This document shows, in pieces, positions 60,870 through 64,000 of a stretch of 64,000 nt of DNA. Each line of letters starts with the position of its first letter. The first letter of the stretch is position 1. Position numbers and translations under genes: made by a program. Under the pieces are notes generated by a model that saw nothing but the letters and a program-made list of their open reading frames with translations, was not told where the DNA came from and did not search any database. This DNA comes from Acidimicrobiales bacterium (GTDB lineage Bacteria > Actinomycetota > Acidimicrobiia > Acidimicrobiales > Aldehydirespiratoraceae): positions 124,001 through 188,000 of the forward strand of contig JAVJSI010000017.1 in NCBI GenBank assembly GCA_040219515.1, given 5' to 3'.

Positions 60870-62324
60870 ATGCACTCCGAGACGACCTCGGGCCCCGCGA
60901 CGGCCGCGCTTCCGCCGGCCGGGATCGGGCTCGTGGCCGATGCCGGTCTCCGCCGGACCGACGCGGGTCGCACCCTGATCGGCGGCTCGCCGCTGCGCAT
61001 CATCAGGCTGTCCGGGGCCGGTGCTGCCGTGGTGACGGCCTGGCTCGAGGGGACACCGCTGGCCGCGGTGAAGTCGGCCCGGGGTCTGGCCCGCCGCCTT
61101 CTCGATGCCGGCATGGTGCATCCGGTCGTCGTGCCGATGACGGATCCGCCGCCGGTCACCGTGGTGGTGCCGGCCAAGGACGACGCCGATCATCTCGCCC
61201 ACCTCCTCCCGTCGATCGGTCAACCCACGCTGGTCGTCGACGATGCCTCCGACCGCCCGAGCGAGATCGAGTCGGTGGGCCGTGTCCATGGCGCGCGCGT
61301 GGTCCGCCGCGAGGTCAACGGTGGCCCGGGCGCCGCGCGGATGACGGGTCTGGGCGCGGTCGACACCGAGCTCGTGGTGTTCGTCGACGCCGATGTGGTG
61401 CTGCCCGACGGATGGTGGCCGGCGCTGGCTGCGCACTTCGACGACCCCGCGGTGGTCGCGGTCGCCCCGCGTGTCCGCAGTGCCCCCGGGCCGTCCCTGC
61501 GCGAACGGTACGAAGAGATCCACTCCCCGTTGGACCTGGGTGCCGAGCCGGCCAACGTGGCACCTCGTCGGAGGGTGGCCTACGTGCCCACCGCCGTCCT
61601 CGCAGTTCGAGCCTCGGCCGTGGACCGGGTCGGCGGCTTCGACCCGGCGCTGCGAGTGGGAGAGGACGTCGACCTCGTCTGGCGGCTGGCCGCCGAGGCC
61701 GGCACGGTGCGCTACGCGCCGGAGGTGGTGGCCCACCATCGGCCGCGGGCCTCGTGGCTGGGTCTGCTGCGCCAGCGGCATGCCTATGGCGGTTCGGCCG
61801 TGGACCTCTCGGCTCGCCACGGACGCCTCGTCGCACCTGCTCGTTGCTCGCGTTGGAGCATGACCGCCTGGTCGGTGACGGCGGTCGGTCACCCCTTCGT
61901 CGGCACCGGCATCGCGGCCGGCGCCGGTGTCGCCCTCGCCGGGAAGCTCTCGGCCGTGCCCGACGGGTCCGCCGAGGCCGCCCGTCTCGCGGGGTGGGGA
62001 CACATCCAGGCGGGTCGGGGATTGGCGAGCGCGATATCGCGGGTGTGGTGGCCGTTCGCCCTCGGCGCCCTGACGGTCCGTCGACTGCGGCCCGCGGTCC
62101 TGGCGGCCATGGTGGGCCCGGCGGCGTGGCAGTGGTGGCGGGGCGAACGGGTCGCCGACCCGATCCGTTCCGTCGGTCTCCGCATCGCCGACGACATGGC
62201 GTACGGGTCGGGCGTGTGGCGCCAGGTGCTGCGCCGGACAGATGGCCGCGCTCTGGTGCCCGACCTCGTGGAATGGCCTGGCGGGCAGGCTGCGGTCGAG
62301 ACCGCTACGGTCGCCGAACGATGA
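60870..62324 (+). CDS. mftF: Mycofactocin glycosyltransferase MftF
   Basis: A 484-residue family 2 glycosyltransferase that adds beta-1,4-linked glucose units to (pre)mycofactocin in the known pathway. The first 90 residues are an MftF-specific N-terminal region (LRRTDAGRTLIGGSPLRIIRLS, GMVHPV). The GT2 core has VVVPAKDDADHLAHLLPSI, the DxD in VVFVDADVVLPDGWW, and VGEDVDLVWRLAAEAG. A C-terminal hydrophobic part (about 330-410) may tether it to the membrane. ATG 60870 is used. Its stop overlaps the ATG of a serine hydrolase gene. It is separated from mftE by 12.7 kb. Confidence 0.93.
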   Translation: MHSETTSGPATAALPPAGIGLVADAGLRRTDAGRTLIGGSPLRIIRLSGAGAAVVTAWLEGTPLAAVKSARGLARRLLDAGMVHPVVVPMTDPPPVTVVVPAKDDADHLAHLLPSIGQPTLVVDDASDRPSEIESVGRVHGARVVRREVNGGPGAARMTGLGAVDTELVVFVDADVVLPDGWWPALAAHFDDPAVVAVAPRVRSAPGPSLRERYEEIHSPLDLGAEPANVAPRRRVAYVPTAVLAVRASAVDRVGGFDPALRVGEDVDLVWRLAAEAGTVRYAPEVVAHHRPRASWLGLLRQRHAYGGSAVDLSARHGRLVAPARCSRWSMTAWSVTAVGHPFVGTGIAAGAGVALAGKLSAVPDGSAEAARLAGWGHIQAGRGLASAISRVWWPFALGALTVRRLRPAVLAAMVGPAAWQWWRGERVADPIRSVGLRIADDMAYGSGVWRQVLRRTDGRALVPDLVEWPGGQAAVETATVAER

Positions 62325-63454
62325 GCAGCTCTTCCCCCGACCGTGTGATCCCCGCCCGCATGACCAAGCTGATCGACCGGTGCGCCCGCGAGGTCGACGA
62401 GGGCCGGGTGCCCGGCTGCCAGGTGGCCATCGGCTTCGAGGGTGAGATCGTGCTCTTCGAGGCGTTCGGTGACGTCACCACCGACCATCGCTTCCACACC
62501 TACTCGGCCGTGAAGCCCACGGTCTCGCTCACTGTGCTCGAGCTGGCCGCCGAGGGGCTGCTCGATCTCGCTGCCCCGGTCGCGTCGGTGCTGCCCACGT
62601 TCGCCACCAACGGCAAGGACGTGATCACGTTGTCGCAGGTGCTGCTCCATGCGGGCGGCTTCCCCCACGCGCCCGTGTCGATCGGAGAGTTCAGCGACCG
62701 GGAGGCCCGCCTGGCCCGCTACGAACGCTGGCGCACCACCTGGGAACCCGGTTCGGCGTTCGAGTACCACGCGTCGGCCGCCCACTGGGTCTTGGCCGAC
62801 TGCATCACCGCGGTGACGGGGCGACACCACGCGGACGTCGTCACCGAGCGGGTCATGGCGCCCGCCGGTTGCGCTCGCTGGCTCGCGATCCCGGTCGACG
62901 AGCAGGACGACATCGCCTCGGTCGTCTCGGTGGGCGACGCCCCCGACCTCGAGGAGTTGGCCCGCCAGTTCGGGCTCGACTCCCTCCCGGCCTCCGAGGT
63001 GACCGACGACGCGTTGCTCGCCTTCAACGACCCTGCGGTCCGCGCGGCCGGCCACCCTGGCGGCGGTGGGATCGCCTCGGCGGCCGAGCTGGCCCGCTGG
63101 TACCAGGGCGTGCTCCACAACGTCGGCGGGTTCCTGCGTCCCGAGGTCCATCGCGACGCGCTGGAGGTCGTCCGTCAGAACCATGCCGACTGGATGAACG
63201 TTCCGGCCAACCGCACCCACGCGTTCACGATCGGTGGCGACGACGGCCAGGCGCTCATGCGCGGCTTCGGTCACACGACGGGACCGGCGACCTTCGGCCA
63301 CGGCGGGGCCAAGGGCCAGCGTGGCTGGGCCGATCCGGACACCGGCCTCTCGCTGGGCTTCGTCACCCACGGCCTCGATCGTGACGATCTCGTCCACGCC
63401 CGTCGCGGCGCCGGTGTGTCGTCCGCGGCCGGCGCGCTCACGCAGCCCGTCTGA
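62321..63454 (+). CDS. Serine hydrolase (beta-lactamase family) coupled to mftF
   Basis: A 377-residue member of the serine beta-lactamase-like superfamily. Catalytic Ser62-x-x-Lys65 lies in YSAVKPTV and Tyr149 in FEYHASAAH takes the YxN position with Ala for Asn. HGGAKGQRGWADP near the end fills the third motif. No signal peptide is seen, so it is cytoplasmic like MftF. ATG 62321 overlaps the mftF stop (ATGA), implying linked synthesis. It could hydrolyse an ester in a mycofactocin-related metabolite, but no direct evidence exists. It is a different branch from the serine hydrolase at 7456. Confidence 0.85.
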   Translation: MSSSSPDRVIPARMTKLIDRCAREVDEGRVPGCQVAIGFEGEIVLFEAFGDVTTDHRFHTYSAVKPTVSLTVLELAAEGLLDLAAPVASVLPTFATNGKDVITLSQVLLHAGGFPHAPVSIGEFSDREARLARYERWRTTWEPGSAFEYHASAAHWVLADCITAVTGRHHADVVTERVMAPAGCARWLAIPVDEQDDIASVVSVGDAPDLEELARQFGLDSLPASEVTDDALLAFNDPAVRAAGHPGGGGIASAAELARWYQGVLHNVGGFLRPEVHRDALEVVRQNHADWMNVPANRTHAFTIGGDDGQALMRGFGHTTGPATFGHGGAKGQRGWADPDTGLSLGFVTHGLDRDDLVHARRGAGVSSAAGALTQPV

Positions 63455-63488
63455 TCCTCTTCGTGCCGACCCTGCCCCTGTCCCTCCG

Positions 63489-64000
63489 TCAGCGGGGCGT
63501 GAGGTCGGCCTGCGCGACCCGTTCGATGGACCACCAGAGCACGCCGAGGGCAACGACGCTCACCAGCGTCACCGGCGCGGTGACACCCACGTCACGGCGA
63601 TCGGCGAGCACGCCGATCAATGCGGGAAGAGCGATCGCCCCGACCGAGCTCGCGCCGATCTGGTGGCCGACCGCTCGGGTCGCCCGGGCCTCGCCGAGGT
63701 ACACCGCAGTGCGACTCATGACGAGTGGGAACATCGCCGAGAAGGTCAGCCCGATCACCGGGAGCGAGAGTCCACCGACGCCGGCGGGGTCGGCCCAGAG
63801 GACAACGACGGCGAGCGCCGCAGCGGCCGTCGACAGGCGCAGTGTCCGTTCCGGTGGCGTGCGATGGCCCACCGACGCGAGCAGCAGGCGGCCACCCATC
63901 AGCCCGCCCCAATAGCCGGCGGTGACGATGCCCGCCGACGCGTCGGAGAAGCCCCGGGACTCGGTGAGGAAGGTGTAGGCCCACGATCCGACGGCGACCT
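63489..64000 (-). CDS. MFS transporter, 5' end outside window
   Basis: The C-terminal 170 residues of an MFS-type transporter; the start lies beyond the window edge. At least five hydrophobic helices are visible, for example GIVTAGYWGGLMGGRLLLASVG and VGHQIGASSVGAIALPALIGVLADRR, whose Gly-rich helix and following DRR are typical of MFS helices 10-11. The FucP/sugar or unknown-substrate branch is possible; no specificity can be read. It is convergent with the serine hydrolase gene (34 bp). No stop-spanning repeat is present. Confidence 0.75.
   Translation of the reverse strand, partial: VAVGSWAYTFLTESRGFSDASAGIVTAGYWGGLMGGRLLLASVGHRTPPERTLRLSTAAAALAVVVLWADPAGVGGLSLPVIGLTFSAMFPLVMSRTAVYLGEARATRAVGHQIGASSVGAIALPALIGVLADRRDVGVTAPVTLVSVVALGVLWWSIERVAQADLTPR

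Noticed and set aside
60647-62320. Long upstream extension of the serine hydrolase frame
   Set aside because: It overlaps mftF in another frame and the divergent promoter; the SxxK domain begins only after ATG 62321.

Overview
The window looks like a chromosomal segment of a high-GC actinobacterium, most likely from the class Acidimicrobiia (inference from gene content, not from a marker search). The supporting signs are a mycothiol gene (mshC), a set of mycofactocin genes with NDMA-dependent alcohol dehydrogenases, an F420-type luciferase-like oxidoreductase, a DUF3499 protein, PspC-type two-component signalling, many acyl-CoA dehydrogenases and SDRs, and frequent GTG/TTG starts with ATGA or GTGA gene overlaps. 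No rRNA, phage, CRISPR array or classical transposase was seen. Two tRNA genes are present, Arg-CCT and Tyr-GTA. No stretch of more than 300 bases lacks a gene.

Layout. 1-8.5 kb holds a four-gene operon on the minus strand (HAD hydrolase, DUF3291, a small HExxH protein, an MFS exporter cut by the window edge), then DUF3499, DUF983, a membrane-anchored beta-propeller, a divergent Lrp/DMT-exporter pair with a clear operator, a Thr-rich secreted protein and a serine hydrolase. 8.5-14.7 kb holds cysS overlapping mshC, then a LiaF/PspC-type membrane cluster facing a PspC-type histidine kinase and its response regulator across a strong palindrome. 14.8-25.9 kb is mostly acyl-CoA and acetate metabolism (two acyl-CoA dehydrogenases, an enoyl-CoA hydratase, acetyl-CoA synthetase), SDR, a PAS kinase with a NarL-type regulator, OsmC, MscL and HtpX. 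25.9-34.7 kb carries cyclic-di-GMP-related genes (YajQ, a degenerate glycosyltransferase with a PilZ-like tail, a GAF-GGDEF-EAL protein) around tRNA-Tyr.

34.7-63.5 kb contains the complete core of mycofactocin biosynthesis, but broken into four blocks: mftA-mftB-mftC (34.7-36.3), mftD (42.8-44.0), mftE (47.5-48.2) and mftF (60.9-62.3). Between and after them lie probable users or accessories: a mycofactocin-coupled SDR, two paralogous NDMA-dependent alcohol dehydrogenases followed by a MoxR-AAA/VWA pair, a CoA-transferase, an acyl-CoA dehydrogenase pair, a thioesterase, a PhyH dioxygenase, and two hydrolases translationally coupled to mftC and to mftF. Together they suggest oxidation of alcohols whose electrons go to mycofactocin, followed by CoA-dependent breakdown. 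Neither mftG nor mftR was found in the window.

The most unusual structure is a 1,090-bp unit at 44010-45099 between the 3' ends of mftD and an acyl-CoA dehydrogenase gene. A single AbiEi/DUF559-type gene is bounded by 49-bp inverted repeats that match at 47 of 49 positions. Each repeat is itself a long hairpin, and the gene's ribosome binding site is locked in a perfect 9-bp stem. This is the best candidate in the window for an undescribed mobile unit.
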